NCBI GenBank assembly: GCA_964508975.1
Contig: CAZDVQ010000013.1
Coordinates: forward strand, 1 to 64,000
DNA length: 64,000 nucleotides
Source: CAZDVQ01 sp964508975
GTDB lineage: Bacteria; Bacteroidota; Bacteroidia; Chitinophagales; Saprospiraceae
Reading direction: 5' to 3'
How positions within the stretch are numbered: the stretch's first letter is position 1; every line of letters begins with the position of its first letter. Position numbers and translations under genes: made by a program. This document shows positions 41,721 through 50,155 of the stretch, piece after piece. The notes beneath the pieces were generated by a model. That model worked only from the letters and a program-made list of their open reading frames with translations, was not told the origin of the DNA and did no database searches.

Positions 41721-42347
41721 ATGCAACTCGAAGTATTAAACATCAATGGAAATGCAACTGGAAAGAAAGTAGATCTTCCAGAAGGCATATTCGGTATCGA
41801 ACCGAACGATCACGTGCTATACTTGGCCGTTAAAGCATATCTTGCTAACCAACGCCAAGGAACACACAAAGCAAAACAGCGTAACGAAATCGCTGGTTCT
41901 ACTCGCAAACTACACAAGCAAAAAGGTACTGGTGGATCTCGTAAGGGTAGCATCAAAAACCCATTGTATCATGGTGGTGGTCGTGTTCACGGCCCACAAC
42001 CACGTGACTACTCTGAGAAGATGAACAAAAAGGTTAAATCTTTGGCTCGTCGCTCTGCTTTGTCTGTGAAAATGCGTGAAGGTGCAATTATTGTTGTGGA
42101 GGATTTCTCATTTGACGCTCCAAAAACAAGTGCCTACGTGAATGTCTTGAGCAAATTGAAAATTGCTGAAAAGAAATCACTTTTGCTTACAGGCCAACAT
42201 GATAACAGCGTTTACTTGTCAAGCCGCAACATTCCAACAGCTCAGGTTGTACTTGCTCAGAATTTTAACACATACGATGTGCTTAACGCAAATTTCGTGG
42301 TATTAACTGAGACTGCGCTTGAGAACATTAAGAACCAATTGGCTTAA
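41721..42347 (+). CDS. rplD: 50S ribosomal protein L4
   Basis: The 208-residue L4 lines the exit tunnel through an extended loop, here RKLHKQKGTGGSRKGSIKNP followed by GGGRVHGPQPRDYSEKMN. In Escherichia coli L4 represses the S10 operon by acting on its leader; whether this applies here is unknown. It begins 3 bp after rplC, suggesting coupled translation. Confidence 0.97.
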   Translation: MQLEVLNINGNATGKKVDLPEGIFGIEPNDHVLYLAVKAYLANQRQGTHKAKQRNEIAGSTRKLHKQKGTGGSRKGSIKNPLYHGGGRVHGPQPRDYSEKMNKKVKSLARRSALSVKMREGAIIVVEDFSFDAPKTSAYVNVLSKLKIAEKKSLLLTGQHDNSVYLSSRNIPTAQVVLAQNFNTYDVLNANFVVLTETALENIKNQLA

Positions 42348-42374
42348 TTCATTAGCCTGTAAAATCAAGTAATC

Positions 42375-42674
42375 ATGGCCAAGACAATTCTAATCAAGCC
42401 TTACATCACGGAGAAGTCTTCGAAGTTGATGGACAAAGATGCTCGCTACACTTTTGTAGTAGATAAATCTGCCAACAAAATTGAAATCAAGAAAGCCGTT
42501 GAAACCAAATACAACGTTAATGTTGCCGCGGTGAATACCCTTCGTGTTCCTTCTAAAACTAAGAATACGTTCCGTAACGGTCGTTTCACAGAAGGCCGTA
42601 AATCTGGTTTCAAGAAAGCAATCATCACTTTAGCAGTTGGCGAGTTTATCGACATCTACGGAAGCGGCGAATAG
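42375..42674 (+). CDS. rplW: 50S ribosomal protein L23
   Basis: The 99-residue L23 sits at the tunnel exit and forms the docking site for trigger factor and SRP. It begins MAKTILIKPYITEKSSKLMD and shows YTFVVDKSANKIEIKKAVE and the tunnel loop KTKNTFRNGRFTEGRKSGFK. Standard length and order (rplD-rplW-rplB). Confidence 0.97.
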   Translation: MAKTILIKPYITEKSSKLMDKDARYTFVVDKSANKIEIKKAVETKYNVNVAAVNTLRVPSKTKNTFRNGRFTEGRKSGFKKAIITLAVGEFIDIYGSGE

Positions 42675-42722
42675 TATTAAATCATTATTATAGTTAACGG
42701 AACTGATAAATTCGTTTAAAAA

Positions 42723-43544
42723 ATGCCAGTTAAAAAGTATAATCCAGTAACCCCAGGTTTACGTCAACGCGTAGGTAACGCCTATGCTGAGTTGACTACC
42801 GACAAACCTGAAAAAAGCCTAACCGTTGGTATCAAATCAACCGGTGGTAGGAACAATGTGGGTAGGATGACCGTTCGCTACCGCGGCGGTGGTCACAAAC
42901 GTAAATACCGTATCATCGACTTCAAGCGCGATAAAGATGGTGTTCCTGCAGTAGTTAAGACCGTTGAATACGATCCAAACCGTACAGCATTCATTTCATT
43001 AGTTGAATATGCTGATGGCGAAAAACGTTACATCTTGGCTCCTCTTGGAATTACCGTTGGCCAAACGATTGAGTCGGGAAAGAATATTGCACCTAACGTA
43101 GGTAATTCAATGTTCTTGTCAGAAATTCCAATCGGTACAACAATTCACGCCATTGAGTTACAACCAGGTAAAGGTGCTTCTATGGCACGTAGTGCTGGTA
43201 CTTCAGCTCAACTTGTAGGTCGTGAAGGAAAGTATGCCATTATCAAATTGCCTTCAGGCGAGATGCGTAGAGTTTTGATGACTTGTAAGGCTACTATCGG
43301 TACTACTTCAAATCCCGATCACGGATTACAAGTACTTGGTAAAGCTGGTCGCAAACGTTGGTTAGGTCGCCGTCCTCATAACCGTGGTGTTTCTATGAAC
43401 CCCGTGGATCACCCAATGGGTGGTGGTGAAGGCCGTTCATCTGGTGGTCACCCACGTTCTAGAACTGGTAAACCAGCTAAAGGTGCTAAAACTCGTGATA
43501 CGAACAAGCCATCTACAAAGCTTATCATTTCTCGTAGGAAATAA
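42723..43544 (+). CDS. rplB: 50S ribosomal protein L2
   Basis: The 273-residue L2 is needed for subunit joining and peptidyl transfer. It contains GRMTVRYRGGGHKRKYRIID, KTVEYDPNRTAFISLVEYAD and the C-terminal MNPVDHPMGGGEGRSSGG that carries the conserved histidine near the active site. The protein ends in a basic tail (KLIISRRK). Order and length are standard. Confidence 0.98.
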   Translation: MPVKKYNPVTPGLRQRVGNAYAELTTDKPEKSLTVGIKSTGGRNNVGRMTVRYRGGGHKRKYRIIDFKRDKDGVPAVVKTVEYDPNRTAFISLVEYADGEKRYILAPLGITVGQTIESGKNIAPNVGNSMFLSEIPIGTTIHAIELQPGKGASMARSAGTSAQLVGREGKYAIIKLPSGEMRRVLMTCKATIGTTSNPDHGLQVLGKAGRKRWLGRRPHNRGVSMNPVDHPMGGGEGRSSGGHPRSRTGKPAKGAKTRDTNKPSTKLIISRRK

Positions 43545-43570
43545 CTTTTTAATTATTAAAGGTAATCGCA

Positions 43571-43840
43571 ATGCCGCGTTCACTAAAGAAAGGACCATAC
43601 GTGTTCTATAAATTGCTAGAGAAAGTCGAAAAGGCTAAGTCAAGCAACAAAAAACAAGTTATCAAAACTTGGTCTAGGTCATCAATGATTATTCCTGACT
43701 TCGTTGGGGAAACTATTGCTGTTCACAACGGTAAAACGTTTGTACCAGTTTTCGTTACTGAAAACATGGTTGGACACAAACTGGGCGAATTCGCCCCCAC
43801 CCGTAACTTCCGTGGTCACGGTGGTAAGAAGAAAAAATAA
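43571..43840 (+). CDS. rpsS: 30S ribosomal protein S19
   Basis: The 89-residue S19 forms part of the 30S head next to S13 and contacts the A-site tRNA. It begins MPRSLKKGPYVFYKLLEKVE and ends LGEFAPTRNFRGHGGKKKK, with the conserved TWSRSSMI segment. It is 26 bp after rplB. Confidence 0.98.
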   Translation: MPRSLKKGPYVFYKLLEKVEKAKSSNKKQVIKTWSRSSMIIPDFVGETIAVHNGKTFVPVFVTENMVGHKLGEFAPTRNFRGHGGKKKK

Positions 43841-43891
43841 TCGCTTGATTAAATCGGCATCATTCGCCCAGTAAAATTCTTAGGATTACTC

Positions 43892-44257
43892 ATGGAAGCA
43901 GTAGCCAAATTTAAAAATTGTCCGGTAGCACCACGCAAAATGCGCATGGTAGCGGATGTTATTCGTGGAATGGACGTTGAAAAGGCGCTCAATACACTTA
44001 AGTACACCAGAAAAGAAGGTGCATTATGGTTAGATAAAGTTTTGACTTCGGCAGTTGCAAACTGGTCGGTTAAAGCAGAGTCAGAACCTGATGAGCATGA
44101 ACTCTTTATCAAAGAGGTTCGTATCGACCAAGGCGTAACGCTTAAGCGCTTCCGCCCTGCTCCACACGGACGGGCTCACCGAATTCGTAAACGTACTAAT
44201 CACATTGTGGTTATCGTTGAGAATCGTGTTGCGCTTGCAACAGAAAATGCAGAATAA
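43892..44257 (+). CDS. rplV: 50S ribosomal protein L22
   Basis: The 121-residue L22 contributes a loop to the exit tunnel at the constriction. It shows KNCPVAPRKMRMVADVIRGM and VRIDQGVTLKRFRPAPHGRA followed by RIRKRTNHIVVIVE. The tunnel loop has the ordinary length, with no insertion or deletion visible. Confidence 0.97.
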   Translation: MEAVAKFKNCPVAPRKMRMVADVIRGMDVEKALNTLKYTRKEGALWLDKVLTSAVANWSVKAESEPDEHELFIKEVRIDQGVTLKRFRPAPHGRAHRIRKRTNHIVVIVENRVALATENAE

Positions 44258-44283
44258 TTTAAACTATTTCTAATTCCTTAATA

Positions 44284-45102
44284 ATGGGACAAAAGACTAA
44301 CCCAATTGGTAATCGTCTTGGTATCATCCGCGGATGGGACTCAAACTGGTTTGCCACTAAAAGAGACTTCGGTCGTAATGTGGTTGAAGACGAGAAAATT
44401 CGCCAGTACCTTAAAGCTCGTATTGAGAAAGGTGGTATTGCACGTGTTGTGATTGAACGTACCCTCAAAAGGATTACGGTTACAATCCACACTTCTCGCC
44501 CAGGTATCATCATCGGTAAAGGTGGCCAAGAAGTAGATCGCATCCGTGAGGAACTTCGTAAAATCACCAACAAAGATGTTCAAATAAACATCATTGAAAT
44601 CCGCAAACCGGAGCTTGATGCGAATATCGTTGGTGAGACAATTGCAAAACAGATTGAAGCTCGTATCAACTACCGTCGTGCTATCAAAATGTCTATTCAG
44701 TCTACTATTCGTACTGGTGCAGAAGGTATTAAAATCCGCGTATCTGGTCGTTTAGCAGGATCTGAAATGGCACGTACTGAAGAGTACAAGCACGGTCGTA
44801 CACCATTGCATACTTTCCGCTCTGATATCGACTATGCACTTGTTGAAGCACAAACTGTATATGGTATCATTGGTATCAAGGTTTGGATTTGCAAAGGCGA
44901 AGTTTACGGCAAACGTGATTTGTCTCCAAACTTAGGCGTTAAAAAAGAAATTCGCAGTGGCACAGGCACCGGTAATACTGGTGGCAACCAAGGCGGGACT
45001 GATGACAAACGTCGTGGTGGTGGAAACAATAAAGGTCGCGGTGGAAACAAAGATCGCGCTGGTTCTGGTAACCGCCGAGGTGGAAACAACAACAAGCGAT
45101 AA
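44284..45102 (+). CDS. rpsC: 30S ribosomal protein S3 with basic Gly/Asn tail
   Basis: The 272-residue S3 forms the mRNA entry site with S4 and S5. The KH domain has IIIGKGGQEVDRI, and the C-terminal domain has GRLAGSEMARTEEYKHGRTP with DIDYALVEAQTVYGIIGIKV. After residue 225 comes a tail of about 45 residues rich in Gly, Asn, Arg and Lys (GGTDDKRRGGGNNKGRGG), longer than in Escherichia coli. Such extensions are common in Bacteroidota. It is followed by the longest gap in the operon (151 bp). Confidence 0.97.
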   Translation: MGQKTNPIGNRLGIIRGWDSNWFATKRDFGRNVVEDEKIRQYLKARIEKGGIARVVIERTLKRITVTIHTSRPGIIIGKGGQEVDRIREELRKITNKDVQINIIEIRKPELDANIVGETIAKQIEARINYRRAIKMSIQSTIRTGAEGIKIRVSGRLAGSEMARTEEYKHGRTPLHTFRSDIDYALVEAQTVYGIIGIKVWICKGEVYGKRDLSPNLGVKKEIRSGTGTGNTGGNQGGTDDKRRGGGNNKGRGGNKDRAGSGNRRGGNNNKR

Positions 45103-45141
45103 TTTTTATTGCAATACCTTAGATTATTTGAAAAAGTCTTG

Positions 45142-45149
45142 TACCTTTG
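45142..45149 (+). promoter_or_regulatory. Possible internal -7 element before rplP
   Basis: TACCTTTG followed by CAGG lies in the 151-bp gap between rpsC and rplP, the largest spacing inside the S10-spc part. A -33 TTTG is not at the right distance. Internal start of transcription is plausible, not shown. Confidence 0.45.
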
Positions 45150-45253
45150 CAGGGCTTTTTTCGCAACCTCTTGTGCATTGTTTGCTATAATGTTGCTAAT
45201 TAACTGAAATACAATAACTTATACCCAGATTTTCTGGATTAATAAATTAAGTC

Positions 45254-45673
45254 ATGCTGCAACCGAAAAGAACACGGTATCGCAAACAGCAAAAGGGACG
45301 CGTTAAGGGTAATGCGTCTCGCGGTACAACAGTAGATTTTGGGTCTTTTGGCCTAAAGGCACTAGAATCTGCCTGGATCACTAGTCGCCAGATTGAATCT
45401 GCGCGTATTGCTATGACCCGTTACATGAAACGTGAGGGTAAAGTATGGATTCGCATATTCCCAGATAAACCAATCACTTCTAAACCGCTTGAGGTAAGGA
45501 TGGGTAAAGGTAAAGGTGCGCTTTCTCATTACGTAGCAGTGCTACACCCTGGCAGAATTATGTTTGAACTTGATGGTGTTCCTCGTGAGGTTGCTGAAGA
45601 GGCACTACGTTTGGCAGCGCAAAAACTTCCAGTTTTGACAAAAATTGTCACAAGACCTGATTACGTAGATTAA
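45254..45673 (+). CDS. rplP: 50S ribosomal protein L16
   Basis: The 139-residue L16 helps shape the A-site of the large subunit. It begins MLQPKRTRYRKQQKGRVKG and contains RVWIRIFP-type RIFPDKPITSKPLEVRMGKG followed by PGRIMFELDGVPREVAEEAL. The conserved arginine-rich start and MGKGKG loop are intact. rpmC follows 26 bp later. Confidence 0.98.
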   Translation: MLQPKRTRYRKQQKGRVKGNASRGTTVDFGSFGLKALESAWITSRQIESARIAMTRYMKREGKVWIRIFPDKPITSKPLEVRMGKGKGALSHYVAVLHPGRIMFELDGVPREVAEEALRLAAQKLPVLTKIVTRPDYVD

Positions 45674-45699
45674 TTCATTAAAGTTAATATAAGACGTCC

Positions 45700-45957
45700 A
45701 TGCAAAAGTTAGACGTAAAGTCAATGTCAGTAGAGGCTCTACAGGCCGAGCTTGAAAAAATTCAAGCATCTCTGGTTGACATGAAATTCTCCCATGCGGT
45801 TACACCCATGGAAAATCCTACTGTGTTGGGTGCTGCTCGCAAAGAAGTAGCTCGAATTCTTACTGAATTGCGTGCCCGTGAGCTAGTAGAGCTTGAAGCA
45901 GCAGGTAAACTTCCTGCTCGCGATCGAATCGTAGCTCGCAGGAGAAGAGGTCAATAA
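45700..45957 (+). CDS. rpmC: 50S ribosomal protein L29
   Basis: The helical 85-residue protein lies near the tunnel exit. The conserved elements are MSVEALQAELEKIQASLVDM and NPTVLGAARKEVARILTELR. It is about 15-20 residues longer than the typical L29, through a C-terminal extension (ELEAAGKLPARDRIVARRRR) that is basic and could touch rRNA. Confidence 0.93.
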   Translation: MQKLDVKSMSVEALQAELEKIQASLVDMKFSHAVTPMENPTVLGAARKEVARILTELRARELVELEAAGKLPARDRIVARRRRGQ

Positions 45958-45990
45958 TTCTATTACTAACATTATACATCAGGTTCCATT

Positions 45991-46254
45991 ATGGAAACGA
46001 TACAAAGAAAGTTAAGAAAGACCCGTCAGGGTGTTGTGACAAGCAACAAGATGGACAAAACTGTTGTAGTAGCAGTTGTGCGTCGCTTGAAGCACCCTAT
46101 GTATGGGAAATTCGTTAAACACACTAAGAAATTCATGGCTCATGACGAAAATAACGATTGCAACATCGGTGATGTTGTAAAAATTATGGAGACTCGTCCT
46201 CTAAGCCGCAATAAACGTTGGCGATTGCTTGAAATCGTAGAACGCGCTAAATAA
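45991..46254 (+). CDS. rpsQ: 30S ribosomal protein S17
   Basis: The 87-residue primary binder of 16S rRNA shows the OB-fold: RQGVVTSNKMDKTVVVAVVR, KHPMYGKFVKHTKKFMAHDE and VVKIMETRPLSRNKRWRLLE. Length and order are standard. Confidence 0.98.
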   Translation: METIQRKLRKTRQGVVTSNKMDKTVVVAVVRRLKHPMYGKFVKHTKKFMAHDENNDCNIGDVVKIMETRPLSRNKRWRLLEIVERAK

Positions 46255-46300
46255 CTTTTGATCAACCGGTTAACCCCGGGATACTAAAAAGATCTGAACA

Positions 46301-46666
46301 ATGATCCAGCAGGAAAGCCGACTGAAAGTAGCCGATAACAGCGGCGGAAAAGAAGTTTTATGCATTAAGGTGTTGGGTGGTACCCGTCGCCGTTACGCCT
46401 CTGTAGGCGACATCATCGTTGTAACCGTTAAAGATGCCTCTCCTGGAGGTATCAAAAAGGGTACAGTAACTAAAGCAGTTGTAGTAAGAACTAAGAAGGC
46501 TTTGCGTCGCAAAGATGGTACTTACATTCGCTTCGATGACAATGCATGTGTTCTACTCAATGCCTCTTTTGAGCCACGTGGAACTCGTATTTTTGGTCCA
46601 GTAGCACGCGAGCTTCGCGAGAAGGACTTTATGAAAATTGTATCATTAGCCCCTGAAGTACTATAA
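46301..46666 (+). CDS. rplN: 50S ribosomal protein L14
   Basis: The 121-residue L14 lies at the subunit interface (bridge B8) and contacts L19 and RsfS. It begins MIQQESRLKVADNSGGKEVL and contains VVRTKKALRRKDGTYIRFDD and RIFGPVARELREKDFMKIVS. The stop is 5 bp ahead of rplX. Confidence 0.98.
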   Translation: MIQQESRLKVADNSGGKEVLCIKVLGGTRRRYASVGDIIVVTVKDASPGGIKKGTVTKAVVVRTKKALRRKDGTYIRFDDNACVLLNASFEPRGTRIFGPVARELREKDFMKIVSLAPEVL

Positions 46667-46671
46667 TAGTC

Positions 46672-47007
46672 ATGGCAAAGGAACGTTTCCAACCCAAATT
46701 GCACGTAAAACAAGGTGATACCGTGAAAGTAATTTCAGGTGATTACAAAGGCACTGTCGGCAAAGTCGAGCAAGTGTTTCCCAACGAAAATCGTGCTATC
46801 GTTGAAGGTGTGAATACTGCGAAAAAGCATATGAAACCTACCGCTAATAATCCTGGCGGCATTGTTGAAAAGCTTCTTCCTATTCATGTGTCTAACTTGA
46901 TGTTGTTTGATTCGAAAACAAACAAAACCTTCAAAGTTGGCCGTCGTAAACTCGAAAACGGCAAGTCTGTCCGTTATTCTAAATCATCAAATGAAGTAAT
47001 TGACTAA
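46672..47007 (+). CDS. rplX: 50S ribosomal protein L24
   Basis: The 111-residue L24 begins assembly of the large subunit. The KOW motif is clear (KQGDTVKVISGDYKGTVGKV), followed by VEGVNTAKKHMKPTANNPGG and PIHVSNLMLFD. Its TAA shares one base with the rplE ATG, so translation is coupled. Confidence 0.97.
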   Translation: MAKERFQPKLHVKQGDTVKVISGDYKGTVGKVEQVFPNENRAIVEGVNTAKKHMKPTANNPGGIVEKLLPIHVSNLMLFDSKTNKTFKVGRRKLENGKSVRYSKSSNEVID

Positions 47008-47582
47008 TGGGAAATTATATTCCACGTCTGAAAACGCACTACCGCGAAGTTGTAGTGCCGAAGCTCATGGAGCAGTTCCAGTATAAAAACATCATGGAAG
47101 TTCCAAAGCTCTTGAAGGTTTCTATCAACCAAGGTGTTGGTGTAGCTACTTCTGATAAGAAGCTTATCGACGTTAGCATTGATGAATTGGCTTTAATCAC
47201 TGGTCAGAAGCCAGTTTCAACTAAAGCTAAAAATTCAATCTCTAACTTCAAACTTCGTGAAGGTATGCCTATTGGCGTAAAAGTTACCTTGAGGGATGTA
47301 AAAATGTACGAGTTTGTTGACCGTTTGGTTTCTGTAGCTCTTCCTCGCGTGAGGGACTTCCGCGGTATTAACGATAAAAGCTTTGACGGTCGTGGTAACT
47401 ATACCATGGGCATCACAGAGCAAATTATTTTCCCAGAGATCAATCTCGAGAAAATTAATCGTATCCAAGGTATGGACGTTACCTTCGTGACTTCAGCTAA
47501 AACCGACGCAGAAGCATTAGCATTGCTAAAAGCATTGGGCTTACCATTCAAAAATCAGAATCCTCAAAACAACGGACAATAA
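47007..47582 (+). CDS. rplE: 50S ribosomal protein L5
   Basis: The 191-residue L5 binds 5S rRNA and forms a bridge to the 30S head. It contains KVSINQGVGVATSDKKLID, ITGQKPVSTKAKNSISNFKL, GVKVTLRDVKMYEFVDRL and FPEINLEKINRIQGMDVTFV. Its start overlaps the rplX stop and its stop overlaps the rpsN start, each by one base. A C-terminal tail KNQNPQNNGQ is slightly longer than usual. Confidence 0.98.
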   Translation: MGNYIPRLKTHYREVVVPKLMEQFQYKNIMEVPKLLKVSINQGVGVATSDKKLIDVSIDELALITGQKPVSTKAKNSISNFKLREGMPIGVKVTLRDVKMYEFVDRLVSVALPRVRDFRGINDKSFDGRGNYTMGITEQIIFPEINLEKINRIQGMDVTFVTSAKTDAEALALLKALGLPFKNQNPQNNGQ

Positions 47583-47851
47583 TGGCTAAGAAATCATTAA
47601 TCGCTCGTGAACGTAAACGCGAGCGCCTCGTAGCAAAGTATGCAGATCTTCGCGCTGAATTAAAAGCAGCTGGAGACTATGATGCCATGGACAAATTACC
47701 TCGTAATTCATCGCCTAAAAGATTGCACAATCGTTGTAATTTGACTGGAAGACCAAAAGGTTACATCCGCTACTTCGGTATTTGCAGGGTTAAATTCCGC
47801 GACCTAGCACTAGATGGTAAAATCCCTGGTGTTCGTAAAGCAAGCTGGTAA
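47582..47851 (+). CDS. rpsN: 30S ribosomal protein S14, zinc-free form
   Basis: The 89-residue protein binds the 30S head late in assembly. The C-terminal GRPKGYIRYFGICRVKFRDL and KASW are typical. Only two cysteines occur, far apart (LHNRCN and FGICR), so the four-Cys zinc site of the short form is absent. It is the long, zinc-independent type with a residue-13 to 45 helical insert. rpsH follows 97 bp later. Confidence 0.97.
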   Translation: MAKKSLIARERKRERLVAKYADLRAELKAAGDYDAMDKLPRNSSPKRLHNRCNLTGRPKGYIRYFGICRVKFRDLALDGKIPGVRKASW

Positions 47852-47948
47852 TTCATGTCAATGTAACCTCGGTTACTTGATATTTTAATCATATTCATTA
47901 ATTAGGTAGTAAATCTCTTACGATAATGCTACCGGTTAAAACCATTTT

Positions 47949-48353
47949 ATGGCAGTTACAGATCCAATAGCAGACTTTTTGACCCGCATTAGGAATGCCC
48001 AGATGGCCGGTCACAGGATTGTAGAAATTCCTGCATCCAATTTGAAAAAACGTATGACTGAAATCCTTTATGATCAGGGTTTTATTCTTAAATACGTTTT
48101 CGAAGAATCTGAAAACCCTCAAGGCGTAATCAAAATCGCTTTGAAGTACGACAAAGAAACACGTCAACCGATTATTCGTAAAATGCAACGTGTAAGTCGT
48201 CCTGGTTTAAGGAAGTTTTCAAAATCAACTGATATTCCACGCGTTATTAACGGTTTGGGTATCGCTATTCTCTCAACGTCAAAAGGCGTTATTACCGACA
48301 AAAAAGCTCGTGAGCTTAATGTTGGTGGTGAAGTGCTTTGCTACATTTACTAA
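47949..48353 (+). CDS. rpsH: 30S ribosomal protein S8
   Basis: The 134-residue S8 is a core 16S-binding protein and in Escherichia coli the repressor of the spc operon. It begins VTDPIADFLTRIRNAQMAGH, contains ISRPGLR-type VSRPGLRKFSKSTDIPRVIN and GLGIAILSTSKGVITDKKAR and ends CYIY. The rplF ATG follows after 20 bp. Confidence 0.98.
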   Translation: MAVTDPIADFLTRIRNAQMAGHRIVEIPASNLKKRMTEILYDQGFILKYVFEESENPQGVIKIALKYDKETRQPIIRKMQRVSRPGLRKFSKSTDIPRVINGLGIAILSTSKGVITDKKARELNVGGEVLCYIY

Positions 48354-48373
48354 ACCTTAAAATTCATATCGAA

Positions 48374-48940
48374 ATGTCTAGGATTGGAAAATCTCCTATC
48401 GGTTTACCCAAAGGTGTTGAAGTTAAGGTTAGTGACAAAGGACTCGTATCTGTCAAAGGCCCAAAAGGTGAACTACGTCAACAGATTGTTGACCCCGCTA
48501 TACAAGTTTCTATTGAGGACGGTGAACTCGTTCTTACAAGAGCTACTGAGCAAAAACGCCATAAAGCATTACACGGTCTTTATCGCTCATTGATCAATAA
48601 TATGGTTACTGGTGTTTCTGAAGGTTATACTTTGGAACTTGAATTGCATGGTGTTGGTTACAGGGCTTCAAACCGTGGCCAATTACTTGAAATTCAAACT
48701 GGTTATTCTCACCCGATTATGTTTGTTCTTCCAAACGAAATTGTTTTGGAAACCAAGTCGGAGAAGGGTATGCAACCAACCATCATCCTGACCGGGTCTG
48801 ATAAACAACTTATTGGTCAAGTGGCGGCAAAAATCAAAGCCTTCCGTAAAACCGAGCCATACAAAGGCAAAGGTATTCGCTTCAAAGGTGAAGAAGTACG
48901 CCGTAAAGCTGGTAAAACAGCCGGTAAAGGTAAAAAGTAA
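48374..48940 (+). CDS. rplF: 50S ribosomal protein L6
   Basis: The 188-residue L6 sits near the factor-binding centre. It begins MSRIGKSPIGLPKGVEVKV and contains VTGVSEGYTLELELHGVGYR, ATIILTGSDKQ-type TIILTGSDKQLIGQVAAKI and EPYKGKGIRFKGEEVRRKAG. An in-frame start 12 codons earlier lies inside the rpsH gene and is not supported; the ATG at 48374 fits the family. Confidence 0.97.
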   Translation: MSRIGKSPIGLPKGVEVKVSDKGLVSVKGPKGELRQQIVDPAIQVSIEDGELVLTRATEQKRHKALHGLYRSLINNMVTGVSEGYTLELELHGVGYRASNRGQLLEIQTGYSHPIMFVLPNEIVLETKSEKGMQPTIILTGSDKQLIGQVAAKIKAFRKTEPYKGKGIRFKGEEVRRKAGKTAGKGKK

Positions 48941-49005
48941 GATAATTGAATTATTTTATTCTTCAGGCTTCTGGTCGGAATCAGTAGCTTAAAATTCAAA
49001 TTAAA

Positions 49006-49353
49006 ATGTCAAATTCTAAAATAAGCCGTCGTCAGAAAATTCGTTTTCGTATCCGTGCTAAAATTAAAGGAACTGCTGTTCGCCCTCGCTTAGCAGTCTA
49101 CCGTAGTAACACCCAGATTTATGCTCAGGTTATTGATGACTTGAAAGGACATACAATCTGTGCTGCATCATCTAAAGAAACAGATGCAAAAGGCAATAAA
49201 GTAGAATTATCTGCCCTGGTAGGTAAATTGGTCGCTGAAAGGGCCAAAGCTGCTGGTGTTGACAAGGTAGTTTTTGACCGTGGTGGTTATTTGTATCATG
49301 GCCGTGTGAAAGCACTTGCTGATGGTGCACGTGAAGCTGGTCTTAATTTCTAA
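49006..49353 (+). CDS. rplR: 50S ribosomal protein L18
   Basis: The 115-residue L18 binds 5S rRNA. It shows RRQKIRFRIRAKIKGTAVRP with RLAVYRSNTQIYAQVIDDLK and ends VKALADGAREAGLNF with VVFDRGGYLYHG before it, as in the family. Confidence 0.98.
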   Translation: MSNSKISRRQKIRFRIRAKIKGTAVRPRLAVYRSNTQIYAQVIDDLKGHTICAASSKETDAKGNKVELSALVGKLVAERAKAAGVDKVVFDRGGYLYHGRVKALADGAREAGLNF

Positions 49354-49383
49354 TCATTTCGGATTCTCTTAATCTTCATATCA

Positions 49384-49902
49384 ATGAGTAAGCAACCTGT
49401 TGTTCGTGTCAAAGCTGGCGAAAGCGAACTTAAAGAAAAAATGGTAGCACTTAACCGTGTTGCTAAGGTTACCAAAGGTGGTCGTACTTTTAGTTTCTCT
49501 GCTATCATGGTAGTGGGTGACGGTAATGGTACAGTTGGCCAAGGCTTAGGTAAAGCACGTGATGTATCGGAAGCAATCGCTAAGGCTGTCGAAGATGCCA
49601 AAAAAAATATGATTAAAGTCCCTGTACATAAAGGTACTATTCCTCACGAGCAAGTTGGTAAGTTTGGCGCTGGCCGAGTTTTGTTGAAGCCTGCTTCTGA
49701 TGGTACCGGTGTAATTGCAGGTGGTGCTATGCGTGCTGTGCTTGACATGGCAGGCGTTCACAACGTATTAGCTAAATCTATGGGAAGCTCTAACCCACAC
49801 AACGTGATTAAAGCAACTATCGACGCTTTGGCTCGTTTACGCTCTCCTCAAGATGTTGCCCGTAATCGTGGTATCTCTTTGGATAAAGTGTTTAATGGTT
49901 AA
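49384..49902 (+). CDS. rpsE: 30S ribosomal protein S5
   Basis: The 172-residue S5 takes part in decoding accuracy and mRNA helicase activity. The segments LNRVAKVTKGGRTFSFSAIM, VGDGNGTVGQGLGKARDVSE and PASDGTGVIAGGAMRAVLDM define it. The loop between the two domains is unaltered. rpmD follows 29 bp later. Confidence 0.98.
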   Translation: MSKQPVVRVKAGESELKEKMVALNRVAKVTKGGRTFSFSAIMVVGDGNGTVGQGLGKARDVSEAIAKAVEDAKKNMIKVPVHKGTIPHEQVGKFGAGRVLLKPASDGTGVIAGGAMRAVLDMAGVHNVLAKSMGSSNPHNVIKATIDALARLRSPQDVARNRGISLDKVFNG

Positions 49903-49931
49903 TTTCTCTAATTCAAGTAATATTTAATACC

Positions 49932-50111
49932 ATGACAAAAGTTAGAGTAACTCAGGTAAAAAGTCTCATCGACCGTCCGCAGCGTCAAAAAGATACTGTG
50001 ATTGCCCTTGGGCTTGGTAAAATCAACCGCACTCGCGAACACGATTTAACCCCTCAGATTAAAGGTATGATCGAAAAAGTTAAGCATTTAGTTGCGGTCG
50101 AGTACCTATAA
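49932..50111 (+). CDS. rpmD: 50S ribosomal protein L30
   Basis: A 59-residue frame between rpsE and rplO encodes MTKVRVTQVKSLIDRPQRQK, then DTVIALGLGKINRTREHD and a C-terminal MIEKVKHLVAVEYL. The conserved IGRPxxQKxTVxALGLxK core of L30 is easily seen. Position between S5 and L15 genes is the standard one. Confidence 0.97.
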   Translation: MTKVRVTQVKSLIDRPQRQKDTVIALGLGKINRTREHDLTPQIKGMIEKVKHLVAVEYL

Positions 50112-50155
50112 CCCACTTTCAATCATTAGGCTTGTCCTTTTAATTTATACAAGAC

